A DNA stretch of 64,000 nucleotides from Pseudomonas khorasanensis (GCF_014268505.2 NZ_JABWQP020000002.1:372001-436000); one strand, 5' to 3'. Numbered from the stretch's first letter, positions 35,119 to 44,987 are shown. Made by a program: numbers and translations. The notes: generated by a model not told the origin, from the sequence alone.

Positions 35119-36340
35119 CGTCAGGGCGCGGGTCGAGCAGGTTTACCGCGAAGACTCGCGGCGGATCCTGGCGACGCTGATTCGCCTGCTCGGTGATTTC
35201 GACCTCGCCGAAGAGGCCCTGCATGAGGCTTTCTTCGTCGCGGTCGAACGCTGGCAGCGCGACGGCGTCCCTGACAACCCGCGCACCTGGCTGGTGTCCA
35301 CCGGACGTTTCAAAGCGATCGATGTGTTGCGTCGACGTGCGCGTTTCAAGGCTGCGCAGCCGTTGCTGCAGGCGCAACTCGAGGAGCTGGAACAGGCCGA
35401 CTGGAGTGGCGAAGACGTGGAAGACGATCGCTTGCGGCTGATCTTCACCTGCTGCCACCCGGCGCTGGCGGCGGATGCGCAAGTGCCGCTGACGTTGCGT
35501 GAAGTCTGCGACCTGACCACTGAAGAAATCGCCCGGGCCTTTCTCTGCGCACCGGCGGCGATTGCCCAGCGCATCGTGCGGGCAAAAGCAAAAATTCGCG
35601 ATGCAAAAATCCCCTATCAAGTGCCAGCATTGAGCGAACTGCCCGAGCGCCTCGACAGTGTATTGCGGGTGATTTATCTGGTGTTCAACGAGGGGTATTC
35701 GGCCTCGGTCGGCACCGAGCTGACCCGCGAGGACCTGACCCGCGAGGCGATCCGGCTGGGGCGTCTGCTCATGGAATTGCTGCCCGAACCCGAAGTCATG
35801 GGCCTGCTGGCGCTGATGCTGCTGCACGAGTCACGGCGCCCCGCGCGCACCTCGCCGGGCGGTGAACTGGTGTTGCTCGATGATCAGGATCGCTCGCTCT
35901 GGGATGCCGGGTTGATGGCCGAGGGTTGTGCGCTGGTCGAGCGTGCGCTGACCACCCGACGCTTCGGCCCCTATTGCCTGCAGGCGGCGATCGCTGCGGT
36001 GCATGCCGAAGCGCCTTCGGCGGCGCACACGGATTGGCCGCAGATCGTCGGGCTGTATGACGTGTTGCTGCGGGCGGTGCCGTCACCCGTGATCGAATTG
36101 AACCGGGCGGTGGCGGTGGCCAAGCGTGACGGGGCGTTAGCCGGGTTGTTGCTGATTGAGGGGCTTCTGAAGCGGGGTGAGTTGCAGGATTACCACTTGG
36201 CGCATTCGGCAAGGGCGGAGTTTTGTCGGCAGTTGGGCCGAGTAGACGAGGCGCGCGCGGCGTACCGGCGGGCGTTGGCGTTGACGCGGCAAGAGCCGGA
36301 GCGGCGGTTTATAGAGGGGCGGCTGAGCGAGCTGGATTGA
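35111..36340 (+). CDS. ECF42-group RNA polymerase sigma factor
   Basis: 409 aa, far longer than a minimal ECF sigma factor. Sigma region 2 at about residues 8-80 (LIRLLGDFDLAEEALHEAFF, WLVSTGRFKAIDVLRRRARF), sigma region 4 at about 120-170 (LTTEEIARAFLCAPAAIAQR), then the DUF6596 part (ERLDSVLRVIYLVFNEGYSA) and a helical TPR-like C-terminal extension of about 200 residues. ECF42 proteins work without an anti-sigma factor; the extension is needed for activity. Translationally coupled to the DGPF gene. Confidence 0.92.
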   Translation: MSDVRARVEQVYREDSRRILATLIRLLGDFDLAEEALHEAFFVAVERWQRDGVPDNPRTWLVSTGRFKAIDVLRRRARFKAAQPLLQAQLEELEQADWSGEDVEDDRLRLIFTCCHPALAADAQVPLTLREVCDLTTEEIARAFLCAPAAIAQRIVRAKAKIRDAKIPYQVPALSELPERLDSVLRVIYLVFNEGYSASVGTELTREDLTREAIRLGRLLMELLPEPEVMGLLALMLLHESRRPARTSPGGELVLLDDQDRSLWDAGLMAEGCALVERALTTRRFGPYCLQAAIAAVHAEAPSAAHTDWPQIVGLYDVLLRAVPSPVIELNRAVAVAKRDGALAGLLLIEGLLKRGELQDYHLAHSARAEFCRQLGRVDEARAAYRRALALTRQEPERRFIEGRLSELD

Positions 36341-36370
36341 TCTGCATTCTGCATTGGCAGTGCTGGCCTT

Positions 36371-36435
36371 TTCGCGAGCAGGCTCGCTCCCACAATTGAA
36401 ACGAGGTCACGTGTGGGAGCGAGCCGGCTCGCGAA
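36371..36435. repeat. REP pair, GAGCCTGCTCGCG family
   Basis: TTCGCGAGCAGGCTCGCTCC and GGAGCGAGCCGGCTCGCGAA, back to back; convergent gap between the sigma factor and LysR genes. Confidence 0.88.
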
Positions 36436-36447
36436 CGGCAGCACCGC

Positions 36448-37302
36448 CTATTCGAGCATCTTGCTCAACAACCAGCTCCCCGCCGGCCCGGGCGGGTATA
36501 GCCTCGACCACAAGGCATCGACAAACACCGGTTTCGGCCAGCCCCGCACGTTCAGTTCAATCAGCGAATGATTGGCGTATCGTTGCACCAGCCACCTGGG
36601 CAGCGGCGCCCAGCCAAAGCCCTTTTCCGCCATTTCAAGCAGCATCAGATAACTCGGCGCCGACCACACCCGGCCTTTGCCGCGGCTGTCATAGGGGTTG
36701 ACGATGGTCGCCAGGCGCAGCTCGCGATGTTGCTCAAGCACCTGCTGATCCAGATGATCGAGTTTCGCCAACGGGTGCTCACGATTGACGAACAAGGCGA
36801 TTTCCGTGCGCTCGGCCACGGTCGATGTCACGAGGTCCGGCGGGTAGCTTTCGCGCATTTCGGCGAAGCCCAGATGCGCTCGACCGCGCTGGACCAACTC
36901 GATCAGGTCATCACATTCGGCAATCAGACATTCCAGCTCGAGCTCCGGATAGCGCTGTTCGAAACCCACCAGAGCCGCCTCAAAACGATACGACTGATAG
37001 GTGTCGGAAATCGCCACGGTGAGTTTCGGCTCAACGCCTTGCGACAATTGCCGCGCGGTCATTTCCAGGCGACTGGTGGCCGCCAGAATCCCCTCGGCCT
37101 TCTGCAGCATGACGTGGCCGGCCGGGGTCAGCGTCGGTTTACGGCTGCTGCGATCGAACAGCTGCAAATCCAGATCGATTTCCAGGCTGGCGACCGCCGC
37201 GCTGATGGTCGACTGACTGCGTCCCAATTTACGCGCCGCCGCTGAAAACGAGCCCTGGGTCGCCGCTTGGACAAACGCCAACAGCACTTCTTGCGAGGCC
37301 AT
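36448..37302 (-). CDS. LysR-type regulator, divergent from second PACE gene
   Basis: 284 aa. N-terminal HTH AFVQAATQGSFSAAARKLGR with QSTISAAVASLEIDLDLQLF and a C-terminal effector domain from about residue 90. The HTH region resembles that of the LysR at 25.4 kb, which also neighbours a PACE exporter. The 89 bases to the PACE gene start likely hold the operator. Inducer unknown. Confidence 0.88.
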   Translation of the reverse strand: MASQEVLLAFVQAATQGSFSAAARKLGRSQSTISAAVASLEIDLDLQLFDRSSRKPTLTPAGHVMLQKAEGILAATSRLEMTARQLSQGVEPKLTVAISDTYQSYRFEAALVGFEQRYPELELECLIAECDDLIELVQRGRAHLGFAEMRESYPPDLVTSTVAERTEIALFVNREHPLAKLDHLDQQVLEQHRELRLATIVNPYDSRGKGRVWSAPSYLMLLEMAEKGFGWAPLPRWLVQRYANHSLIELNVRGWPKPVFVDALWSRLYPPGPAGSWLLSKMLE

Positions 37303-37391
37303 GAACTATCGCCTTGATCGATGGTTATTGGTTATGAAGTATCGGTGCTCGGGCGGATCATGGCAACCATCTTCAAACAAGGAGTGAGGCC

Positions 37392-37829
37392 ATGACTGCC
37401 CACAAGTCCATCACTGAACGCATCATCCAGGCTGTCGGTTTCGAACTGCTGGCGATCCTTATCTGCACGCCCATCCTGGCGTGGATCATGCAAAAGCCGC
37501 TGCTCGACATGGGCGCAGTGACCGTGTTGATCGCGATGCTGGCGCTGGCCTGGAACGTGGTGTTCAACCGCTTTTTCGATCGTGCGCTGGTGCGCATGAA
37601 CGTGGCGCACAACGCCTGGGTCCGTGTGGTCCACGCATTGCTGTTCGAAGGCGGGTTGATCGTGATGGGCGTGCCGCTGATTGCCTGGTGGCTGTCGGTC
37701 AGCCTGTGGCAGGCGTTCTTGCTCGACATCGGCGTGCTGCTGTTTTTCCTGCCGTACACCTATCTCTACCACTGGGGCTACGACGTGCTGCGCGAGCGCT
37801 TCATGACGCGCCGCACATGTGAGGGCTGA
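37392..37829 (+). CDS. PACE-family efflux transporter (second copy)
   Basis: 145 aa with two tandem two-helix units: ERIIQAVGFELLAILICTPI (family Glu in helix 1), LAWNVVFNRFFDRAL, then VVHALLFEGGLIVMGVPLIA and LPYTYLYHWGYDVLRERF. This matches AceI-type PACE proteins. An ideal AAGGAG ribosome-binding site. It differs clearly from the copy at 24.8 kb, so the two are divergent family members, not a recent duplication. Confidence 0.9.
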   Translation: MTAHKSITERIIQAVGFELLAILICTPILAWIMQKPLLDMGAVTVLIAMLALAWNVVFNRFFDRALVRMNVAHNAWVRVVHALLFEGGLIVMGVPLIAWWLSVSLWQAFLLDIGVLLFFLPYTYLYHWGYDVLRERFMTRRTCEG

Positions 37830-37859
37830 CGTCGATTCCTATCGGGTCGGTGTTTGCAG

Positions 37860-38618
37860 TCAGAGAAACATCCCGCCCGATGCTTCGACCCGCTGGCCAT
37901 TGATCCACTGCCCGCCCGGGGACAGCAGCAGCGCCAGTGCGCCGCCAATATCCTCCGGCTGACCGACACGTCCAAGCGCGGTATTGCTGGCAACCATCGC
38001 GTTGACTGCGCTGTTGTCGCGAACCGTACCGCCGCCAAAGTCGGTTTCAATCGCGCCCGGCGCAAGAATGTTCACACCAATCTGCCGAGCGCCCAGTTCC
38101 CTGGCCTGATAACGGGTCAACACTTCCATCGCGCCTTTCATCGCCGCGTAAGCGCCGTAACCCGGCAGGCTGAAGCGGGTCAGGCCGCTGGAAATGTTGA
38201 TGATCCGCCCACCATCGTTGATCTGCGGCAGCAGTTGTTGGGTCAGGAAGAACGGACCTTTCAACTGGACATTCATCAGCAGATCGAACTGTTCCGGGGT
38301 GGTCTCGCTGAACAGCGCATGCACGCCGATCCCGGCATTGTTGATCAGGAAATCAAAGCGCTGACGCTCAAAGGTTTGTTCCAGCGCCTGTTCAACCTGC
38401 GTGGCAAACGCAGCGAAATTTTCGCTGTGACCGACATCCAGTTGCAGCATGGCCGCTGTCGCGCCGAGTGCCTGCAATTCGGTTACCAGCGCCTGGGCCT
38501 CGTCGGCGCGGCTGTTGTAGGTGCCGATAATGTCGATGCCTTGGGCGGCTAGGTGCAGGGCAGCGCTTTTGCCCAGGCCACGGCTGGCGCCGGTGATCAA
38601 TGCGATTTTGCGATTCAT
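37860..38618 (-). CDS. Short-chain dehydrogenase/reductase
   Basis: 252 aa NAD(P)-dependent oxidoreductase. Cofactor motif TGASRGLGKSAALHLA (about residues 8-23), NNAGIG, catalytic Ser in IINISSGLTRFSLPG and the Y-x-x-x-K in YGAYAAMKGAM. The downstream GGGTVRDNSAVNAMVA and VEASGGMFL ending are typical. Divergent from a LysR gene 120 bases away that probably controls it. Substrate unknown. Confidence 0.9.
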   Translation of the reverse strand: MNRKIALITGASRGLGKSAALHLAAQGIDIIGTYNSRADEAQALVTELQALGATAAMLQLDVGHSENFAAFATQVEQALEQTFERQRFDFLINNAGIGVHALFSETTPEQFDLLMNVQLKGPFFLTQQLLPQINDGGRIINISSGLTRFSLPGYGAYAAMKGAMEVLTRYQARELGARQIGVNILAPGAIETDFGGGTVRDNSAVNAMVASNTALGRVGQPEDIGGALALLLSPGGQWINGQRVEASGGMFL

Positions 38619-38738
38619 GGGGTTGTCCTCGATTGCGTTGGGCGTGATGGAATGAGTTTATTTGTCGGCCCAGAGGTGATAAACACAGCAAAATCGGAAT
38701 CACTGATCGAATTAGTCGAACAATCAGGGAGTGCGCTG

Positions 38739-39635
38739 ATGAACAAACTGGAACTGCTGCGCACCTTCGTGCGGGTCAGCGAGTTGTCGAGTTTTACCCT
38801 GGCCGGCGAAAGCCTCGGCCTGCCGCGTTCCACCGTGTCCGAGCATGTGCAGGCCCTGGAATCCCTGCTTGGCACGCGCCTGCTGCAACGCACAACACGC
38901 AAAGTGCAGGCGACGCAGGACGGCCTCGTGCTCTATGAGCGGAGCAAGGATCTGCTTTCGCACATGGACGAAATCGAAGGGTTGTTTCGTCAGGACGAGG
39001 CCTCGCTGACCGGGCGCATTCGCGTCGATATGCCGAATATCCTGGCGCGCCGGCTGGTCATGCCGCGCCTGCCTGAGTTCATGGATCGCCACCCGAATCT
39101 GCAAATGGAAATCAGCAGCACCGATCGCCGCGTGGATCTGCTCGCGGAGGGTTTCGATTGTGTCTTGCGGGTCGGCGCGCAACCTGACCAATCTGTCGTC
39201 GCCCGCCATCTGGGAGACTTTCCGATGGTCAACTGCGCCAGCCCCGCGTATCTCGAGCGCTACGGCGTGCCGCAAACGCTGGAGGATCTGGCGCAGCATC
39301 GGTTGGTGCATTACGTCGGTGTGCTGGGTTCGCGTTCGGAAGGGTTTGTTTATGAGGAGGGCGGTGAGGTGCGGCGCGTGCCGATGGCCGGCAGTATCAC
39401 CGTCAACAGCACAGACGCTTATGAGGCGGCCTGTCTGGGCGGTTTCGGCCTGACCCAAGTGCCGCGCACCGGCATGCAACCGCATCTGGAGGACGGCGAA
39501 CTGGTCACTGTATTGCCGCAATACACCGCGCCGGCCATGGCGATTTCGTTGTTGTATGCGCGGCAACGGCATTTGCCGTTGCGGGTGCGGGTGTTTATGG
39601 AATGGCTGAGCGATGTGATCCGTTCGACCCTCTAA
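38739..39635 (+). CDS. LysR-type regulator, divergent from SDR gene
   Basis: 298 aa from ATG 38739 (MNKLELLRTFVRVSELSSF); the frame is open further upstream but that part has no regulator features. HTH FTLAGESLGLPRSTVSEHVQ, then QALESLLGTRLLQRTTRKV, with an effector domain ending RVFMEWLSDVI. This is the subgroup that often controls an adjacent divergent SDR gene. Confidence 0.9.
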   Translation: MNKLELLRTFVRVSELSSFTLAGESLGLPRSTVSEHVQALESLLGTRLLQRTTRKVQATQDGLVLYERSKDLLSHMDEIEGLFRQDEASLTGRIRVDMPNILARRLVMPRLPEFMDRHPNLQMEISSTDRRVDLLAEGFDCVLRVGAQPDQSVVARHLGDFPMVNCASPAYLERYGVPQTLEDLAQHRLVHYVGVLGSRSEGFVYEEGGEVRRVPMAGSITVNSTDAYEAACLGGFGLTQVPRTGMQPHLEDGELVTVLPQYTAPAMAISLLYARQRHLPLRVRVFMEWLSDVIRSTL

Positions 39636-39655
39636 AGCCCTGAGCGCATTACTCA

Positions 39656-39744
39656 TGTGGGAGCGAGCCTGCTCGCGAAGAGGGCATGTCAGTTAATGCA
39701 AAGTTGACTGACCCAGCGCTTTCGCGAGCAGGCTCGCTCCCACA
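39656..39744. repeat. REP pair, GAGCCTGCTCGCG family
   Basis: TGTGGGAGCGAGCCTGCTCG and its inverse around about 45 bases, convergent gap before pit. Confidence 0.9.
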
Positions 39745-39759
39745 AAGGATTCGATGTGT

Positions 39760-41373
39760 TCAGAAGATTTGCGTGAACAGCCAATACAAGCTGCCTGACA
39801 ACACAATCGCGGCAGGCAGCGTCAGCACCCACGCCATCAGCAAATTGCGGATTGTCCTCATCTGCAACCCGCCGCCGTTGGCGACCATGGTCCCGGCGAC
39901 ACCCGACGACAGCACATGCGTCGTCGACACCGGCAAACCGAACATATCCGCTGCGCCGATGGTCAGCATCGCCACGGTTTCTGCCGATGCGCCCTGGGCG
40001 TAAGTCAGGTGGGTCTTGCCGATCTTTTCGCCGACGGTCACCACAATGCGCTTCCAGCCAACCATGGTGCCGAGCCCCAGCGCGATCGCCACGGCGATCT
40101 TCACCCACAGCGGAATAAACCGCGTGGCGTTGTCGATCTGCTGCTTGAACAGTTGCAGTTTGCTGGCCGTGTCAGCATCGAAGTTGCCCACCTTGTTCTT
40201 GTCCATCAGGCGAATGCTTTCGCTGGCCAGGTACATGTCGTTGCGCACGTTGCCCATGGCTTCCGCCGGCACCTTGGCGAGCGAACCGTAGCCTTTGACT
40301 TCCTCGCCAATGTGCCCGGTAAGGGCGGCGAGGGCGGGAATCAATTGCGGTGTGGGCTCTTTGCTGCGCACGTAATCCGAGAGGACCGGGCGTGGATCGG
40401 CGGGCGCCGGCTGAGGTGCGTTTTTCACCAGCGCCTGCTGGGTGACTTGCGCCACCGCCGCGAATTGCAGCGACTGTTCTTCCGGCATGGTGCGGTTCAA
40501 GGCGTAAGCCATTGGCAGCGTGCCGACCAGAATCAGCATGATCAGGCCCATGCCTTTCTGACCGTCGTTGGAGCCGTGGGCGAAGGAGACGCCAGTGCAG
40601 GTGACGATCAGCAAACCGCGAATCCACCACGGCGGCGGGGTATTGCCTTGTGGCGCCTTGTACAGCGAACGGTTCTTCACAAACGCACGTAGCGCGAGCA
40701 GCAACAGCGCCGCACAACCGAAACCCACGAGCGGCGAGAGCAACAGGGCGTAACCGATCTTGGTCGCCTGCGCCCAGTCGACGCCGCTGGTGCCGTCGCG
40801 GCCATGCATCAATGCATTCGCCACTCCGACACCGATGATCGAGCCAATCAACGTGTGCGAAGACGATGCCGGCAAGCCCAGCCACCAAGTGCCGAGATTC
40901 CACAGGATCGCCGCAATCAACAGCGCGAAAATCATCGCGAAACCGGCCGACGAGCCGACCTGCAGAATCAGCTCCACCGGCAGCAGCGCGATGATGCCGA
41001 ACGCCACCGCGCCACTCGATAGCAGCACGCCGAGGAAATTGAAGAAGCCCGACCAGACCACCGCAACGTTGGGTGGCAGCGAGTGGGTGTAGATCACCGT
41101 CGCCACGGCGTTGGCGGTGTCGTGGAAACCGTTGACGAACTCAAAGCCCAGCGCAATCAACAGCGCCACGCCGAGCAGCAGAAACGGCGTCCACGTGGTG
41201 ACCACCGTGCCAAGTTCTTGCATGTCATGCATCAGGCTGTAAGCGGTGAAGAGCATGCCCATGGCGAGCACGGCGAAAAACATCACGTAGGTGAATGGAC
41301 CGGGTTTCTTGTCGAGCGCTGGCCTGCCGCTGGCGGCGGACGCAGGGCTGGCGGTCAGAGAGGGCGTAACCAT
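39760..41373 (-). CDS. pit: Inorganic phosphate transporter, PiT family
   Basis: 537 aa low-affinity, metal-phosphate:H+ symporter of the inner membrane. The two PiT repeats each carry the GxxDTAN-type signature: FEFVNGFHDTANAVATVIY (about residues 77-95) and VSFAHGSNDGQKGMG (about 263-277). About ten hydrophobic helices with a large polar loop (about 310-425). The ATG at 41373 has AGGA nine bases upstream and is preferred to TTG 41382. Confidence 0.92.
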   Translation of the reverse strand: MVTPSLTASPASAASGRPALDKKPGPFTYVMFFAVLAMGMLFTAYSLMHDMQELGTVVTTWTPFLLLGVALLIALGFEFVNGFHDTANAVATVIYTHSLPPNVAVVWSGFFNFLGVLLSSGAVAFGIIALLPVELILQVGSSAGFAMIFALLIAAILWNLGTWWLGLPASSSHTLIGSIIGVGVANALMHGRDGTSGVDWAQATKIGYALLLSPLVGFGCAALLLLALRAFVKNRSLYKAPQGNTPPPWWIRGLLIVTCTGVSFAHGSNDGQKGMGLIMLILVGTLPMAYALNRTMPEEQSLQFAAVAQVTQQALVKNAPQPAPADPRPVLSDYVRSKEPTPQLIPALAALTGHIGEEVKGYGSLAKVPAEAMGNVRNDMYLASESIRLMDKNKVGNFDADTASKLQLFKQQIDNATRFIPLWVKIAVAIALGLGTMVGWKRIVVTVGEKIGKTHLTYAQGASAETVAMLTIGAADMFGLPVSTTHVLSSGVAGTMVANGGGLQMRTIRNLLMAWVLTLPAAIVLSGSLYWLFTQIF

Positions 41374-41498
41374 GGCGGACAATCCTGAGCGAGGGAAGGA
41401 ATGTCGCCCATGATCGTTTCAGAATGTTACAGAGAGACTGCGTCAGGTCAGTGTTTGTCTTATTAGTCTGACCATTGACCCAAATGGCGCCGGTGATT

Positions 41499-41652
41499 GA
41501 TCGTTCCCACGCTCCCGCGTGGGAACGCCGCCCGGGACGCTCTGCGTCCCAATGACGCGGAGCGTCAACTAATACATTCCCACGCAGAGCGTGGGAACGA
41601 GCGTACACATTGCAAATGTAGGAGCTGCCGAAGGCTGCGATCTTTTGATCTT
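41499..41652. repeat. Composite GTTCCCACGC repeat plus GTAGGAGCTGCCGAAGGCTGCG half element
   Basis: 41499-41602 repeats the family of 19610 and 29668 (GATCGTTCCCACGC outer arms). At 41617-41652 a single arm of the GTAGGAGCTGCCGAAGGCTGC-GATCTTTTGATC family follows; a full pair of it is at 59051-59135. Confidence 0.83.
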
Positions 41653-42673
41653 AGTAATCCCCACGCTTGCGAAACGCCCAGCGTCCCGCAATCACCGTGA
41701 ACGTCGCCACCAACGCAACCAGCACCCAGAAACCGTGCGGATCCTGCGACAACGGCACGCCCCCGACATTCATGCCGAAAAAGCCGGCGATGATGTTGAT
41801 CGGCAGGGCCAGCACCGTTACCACGGTCAGCGTGAACAGCGTGCGGTTGCTCTGTTCGTTGAGGTTGGCGGCGATTTCCTCCTGCAGCAGTTTGATCCGC
41901 TCGCCGAGGGCGGTGAGGTCGTTGATGATCAGCGCAAACTCCTCGGTGGATTTACGCAATTCCTTGACGTCCTCCTTCTGCAACCAGGGCGGCGGGCGAT
42001 TGAGCAAGCGCAGCAACGACCCCGGTTCCAGCGCCAGCAGCCGTTGCAAACGCACGAGCACCCGGCGATTGGCGCCGAGCTCGGCGCGGTTCGTGGTGAG
42101 GCGTGAGGAAAGCAATTCGTCCTCGACCTGATCGACACTCAGGCTGGTCTTGCGCACGATTTGTGTCAGCACTTCGCCCTGATCGCGCAGCAGGTGCACG
42201 AGCACTTCCGAAGGCGAACGGAAGCGCTCGCCGGCCTTCACCGAAGAGCGCAACTTGTCCACCGAGTGCAGCGGTTGCAGGCGTGCGCTGACAATCAGTT
42301 TGCTGCGCACGCAAACCCACAGCGTCGATACGTCCGAAGAAACCATGCTGCTGAGGTTGAACACCACGTCGTTGACCACCGCCAGCAGCGCCGAGTCGAC
42401 ATGCTCGATGCGCGTCGAGCGCGAGCCTTCGTGCAGCGCCTCAAAAAATTCGTCTGGCAATTGCAGATGACTTTTCATCCAGCGTTCGCACGCCGCATGA
42501 GCCAGGTTCAGGTGCAGCCAAAGGAATTCACCGCTGTCGCTATCGTCCTGCAAACAACGCAACGCGGTCGCCGAATCGATTTCCCGGCCGCGCTCACCGG
42601 GCAGGAAACGAAAGCCGTAAAGCAAGCCGAACAGGTCCGGGTCGCGATGGCTGATATCGAGGTTGTGATTCAT
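41651..42673 (-). CDS. zntB: ZntB-type zinc/divalent-cation transporter (CorA superfamily)
   Basis: 340 aa. Large N-terminal cytoplasmic domain rich in helices, then two C-terminal membrane segments (TLFTLTVVTVLALPINIIAG and WVLVALVATFTVIAGRWAF) flanking the loop FFGMNVGGVPLSQDPHGF, which carries the GMN signature of the superfamily in the ZntB-specific GGVP context. Forms a pentameric channel-like transporter; zinc efflux or uptake direction cannot be read from the sequence. Confidence 0.9.
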   Translation of the reverse strand: MNHNLDISHRDPDLFGLLYGFRFLPGERGREIDSATALRCLQDDSDSGEFLWLHLNLAHAACERWMKSHLQLPDEFFEALHEGSRSTRIEHVDSALLAVVNDVVFNLSSMVSSDVSTLWVCVRSKLIVSARLQPLHSVDKLRSSVKAGERFRSPSEVLVHLLRDQGEVLTQIVRKTSLSVDQVEDELLSSRLTTNRAELGANRRVLVRLQRLLALEPGSLLRLLNRPPPWLQKEDVKELRKSTEEFALIINDLTALGERIKLLQEEIAANLNEQSNRTLFTLTVVTVLALPINIIAGFFGMNVGGVPLSQDPHGFWVLVALVATFTVIAGRWAFRKRGDY

Positions 42674-42951
42674 GTCGGCTCGCTGCGAGGAGGGCGTTGA
42701 CTTGAGCGTTTTTCGGATTCACCCGGGCCGCATCATCGCAATCTCACATGACATTTTTGTGACAAGTAACGCCGAAAAATCAATGCCTTACCGATTGTCG
42801 GGCAAGCCTCAAGAAGCGCTCTGGCGCGCCGATCTCAGGTGCGTTAGGTTGCGCGCCTTCGGCTTGAAGCCGAGGTACGCCGACAGGGAAGTCCGGCCAT
42901 TTTTCACGCTCCTTACGAGCGTGCCTCATCCCTGTCTTGAGTACTCCTGCA

Positions 42952-44574
42952 ATGCTGCAAAAATCTTTGAGAGCGCAAATTCTCGCCCTGTTGAGCGGTA
43001 GTCTGCTGGCGACGCTTTTGATCGCGCTGGCCTGCTTTCATTTCCTTTCCAACGGCGTGCAAAGCTACAGCCAACTGATCGCCGGCCCGTTGCACACTTC
43101 GCAACTGATCGATGAAGCCAACCTGCAATTCAAGGTGCAGGTACAGGAGTGGAAAAACGTCCTGCTGCGCGGCAAACAGCCGGCGGATCTGGGCAAATAC
43201 TGGGGCCAGTTCGAAGACCGCCAGCGCGACGTGCAAAGCATCCTGGGCGAACTGGCCAGCCAGAAAGGCATCGAGGCAAATCTCAAATCACGCATCGAAC
43301 GCTTGCGCGACGAGCATCGCCAGTTGGGTACGGCCTACCAAAAGGGTCGCGATGCCTATGTGGCTGCCGGCGGTGATCCAAGCGCAGGTGACGCGGCGGT
43401 CAAGGGCGTCGACCGCGCCACCAGCGAGCAAATGAGCGAACTGGTCGCCGAGTTACGCAAGCAGGGCACCGAGCAATCGGCGTTGATCAGTTCAGCCGCC
43501 GATCGTACGGTGTGGCTGGGCCTGTTGGTGATGCTGGGGTCAGGCTTGCTGATCGGGCTTCTAAGCTTCTGGCTGGTCAGCCGCAACCTGATCGAGCCGA
43601 TCCGCAACCTTATCGATTACGTCACCCGCTTGAGCCGTGGTCAACTTGCCGAACGCGTGGTTAGCGAGCGTCGCGATGAGCTGGGCAACCTCGCCGCCGC
43701 AGCGAACACCTTGCGTGACTTCCTTGCGGACACCTTCACTCGGTTGCAACGCAGTGCCAGCGACCTGGACAGCGCCAGCGGCGAGTTGAACGCCATTGCC
43801 ACAACCATGGCCGGTGGCACCAGCGAGCAATTCAATCGCACCGACCAAGTGGCGGCGGCGATGAACGAAATGTCCGCCACGGCCCAGGAAGTTGCCCGTC
43901 ATGCCGCCGATGCAGCGCGTGCGGCCGACGATGCCGACCAGTCTGCCCAGCAGGGTGAAAAGGTCATGCAGAGCACCATTCATTCGATCACGCAGATGCG
44001 CGGTGAAATCGCGAACACCGCTACGGTCATCCGTCGTCTGGAAGCCGACAGTGGTCGAATCGGCAAGGTGCTGGAAGTGATTCGCGGCATCGCCGAGCAG
44101 ACCAATCTGCTGGCGCTCAACGCGGCGATTGAAGCCGCACGGGCTGGTGAGGCCGGGCGTGGTTTCGCCGTGGTGGCCGACGAAGTGCGCAACCTGGCGC
44201 AGCGCACCGCCGAGTCGATTATCGAGATCAACCAGATCATCCAGAACGTGCAGACGGGGGCGGTGGACGCCGCGCAGGCTATCGAAAGCGGCCAGTCGCG
44301 CAGCGATGAAAGCGTTGAGCAAGTGACGCAGGCCGGAGCGATGCTGGAGCGCATCACATTGGCGGTGGAAGCGATTCGCGACATGAACCGTCAGATCGCC
44401 ACGGCGGCAGAAGAGCAGACCTCGGTGGCCGAAGATATTTCGCGCAACCTCACCGAGATCACGGCGATCGCCAGCACCAACCTCGACAACGTGCAGCGCA
44501 CCGAAAGTGCCAGTCAGAATCTGCACGGTCTGTCGGGGCAGTTGAATGAAGTGACGGCGCGATTGAGCGCGTGA
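42952..44574 (+). CDS. Methyl-accepting chemotaxis protein (membrane-bound)
   Basis: 540 aa from ATG 42952 (TTG 42937 is an in-frame alternative). First membrane helix at about residues 9-32, a helical periplasmic domain of about 150 residues, second helix at about 185-208, HAMP at about 210-262 ([20 protein letters not shown]), then the signalling domain with the hairpin [20 protein letters not shown]. The four-helix-bundle sensor has no PAS or Cache motif; the ligand is unknown. Ends before a shared terminator. Confidence 0.92.
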   Translation: MLQKSLRAQILALLSGSLLATLLIALACFHFLSNGVQSYSQLIAGPLHTSQLIDEANLQFKVQVQEWKNVLLRGKQPADLGKYWGQFEDRQRDVQSILGELASQKGIEANLKSRIERLRDEHRQLGTAYQKGRDAYVAAGGDPSAGDAAVKGVDRATSEQMSELVAELRKQGTEQSALISSAADRTVWLGLLVMLGSGLLIGLLSFWLVSRNLIEPIRNLIDYVTRLSRGQLAERVVSERRDELGNLAAAANTLRDFLADTFTRLQRSASDLDSASGELNAIATTMAGGTSEQFNRTDQVAAAMNEMSATAQEVARHAADAARAADDADQSAQQGEKVMQSTIHSITQMRGEIANTATVIRRLEADSGRIGKVLEVIRGIAEQTNLLALNAAIEAARAGEAGRGFAVVADEVRNLAQRTAESIIEINQIIQNVQTGAVDAAQAIESGQSRSDESVEQVTQAGAMLERITLAVEAIRDMNRQIATAAEEQTSVAEDISRNLTEITAIASTNLDNVQRTESASQNLHGLSGQLNEVTARLSA

Positions 44575-44635
44575 TCCGGCTCAGCCGGCCGCGAGTTTAG
44601 CGCTGTTCCCAGAATGGTTTATTCAGGCAAAAAAA

Positions 44636-44663
44636 AGCCGCACGATCGTTAAATCGCGCGGCT
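44636..44663 (-). terminator. Terminator for the PepSY gene
   Basis: Imperfect stem AGCCGCACGAT / ATCGCGCGGCT; on the minus strand it is followed by a run of eight T residues. Also lies after the convergent MCP gene. Confidence 0.8.
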
Positions 44664-44681
44664 CTCTTTAAACGCTATGTA

Positions 44682-44987
44682 TCAGGTGTCTTGCTTGTTG
44701 CTCAGCACTTTGCCGGTGGTGGCATCAAAGTCCACGTCGAATTCTTTGCCGTCAGCCGTTTTAAGTTCAACTTCATACTCATAACCGTTGAAGTGGTTAT
44801 CGAGGTCGGTGTCGGTAATCGTTGCGCCCGGGTGCAGTTTCAATGCTTCGGCGTTCATCGATTCCAGCGACTTGATCTTGCCGTCTTTCACCAATTGCGG
44901 GACTTGGTCGATGCGCACATCAGCCTGAGCCAGGCCAGCGGTGAGGGTCAGGGCGGCGGCGGTAAACAGGGCAGTCAAAGTTTTCAT
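44682..44987 (-). CDS. Periplasmic PepSY-domain protein
   Basis: 101 aa with a signal peptide (MKTLTALFTAAALTLTAGLAQA, cleavage after AQA) and one PepSY-like unit: VPQLVKDGKIKSLESMNAEA then YEYEVELKTADGKEFDVDFDA. Such proteins are common in Pseudomonas and often sit next to two-component or respiration genes; here it stands alone. PepSY domains are thought to inhibit peptidases or bind ligands. Good ribosome-binding site (AAGGAATGACCCG). Confidence 0.88.
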   Translation of the reverse strand: MKTLTALFTAAALTLTAGLAQADVRIDQVPQLVKDGKIKSLESMNAEALKLHPGATITDTDLDNHFNGYEYEVELKTADGKEFDVDFDATTGKVLSNKQDT

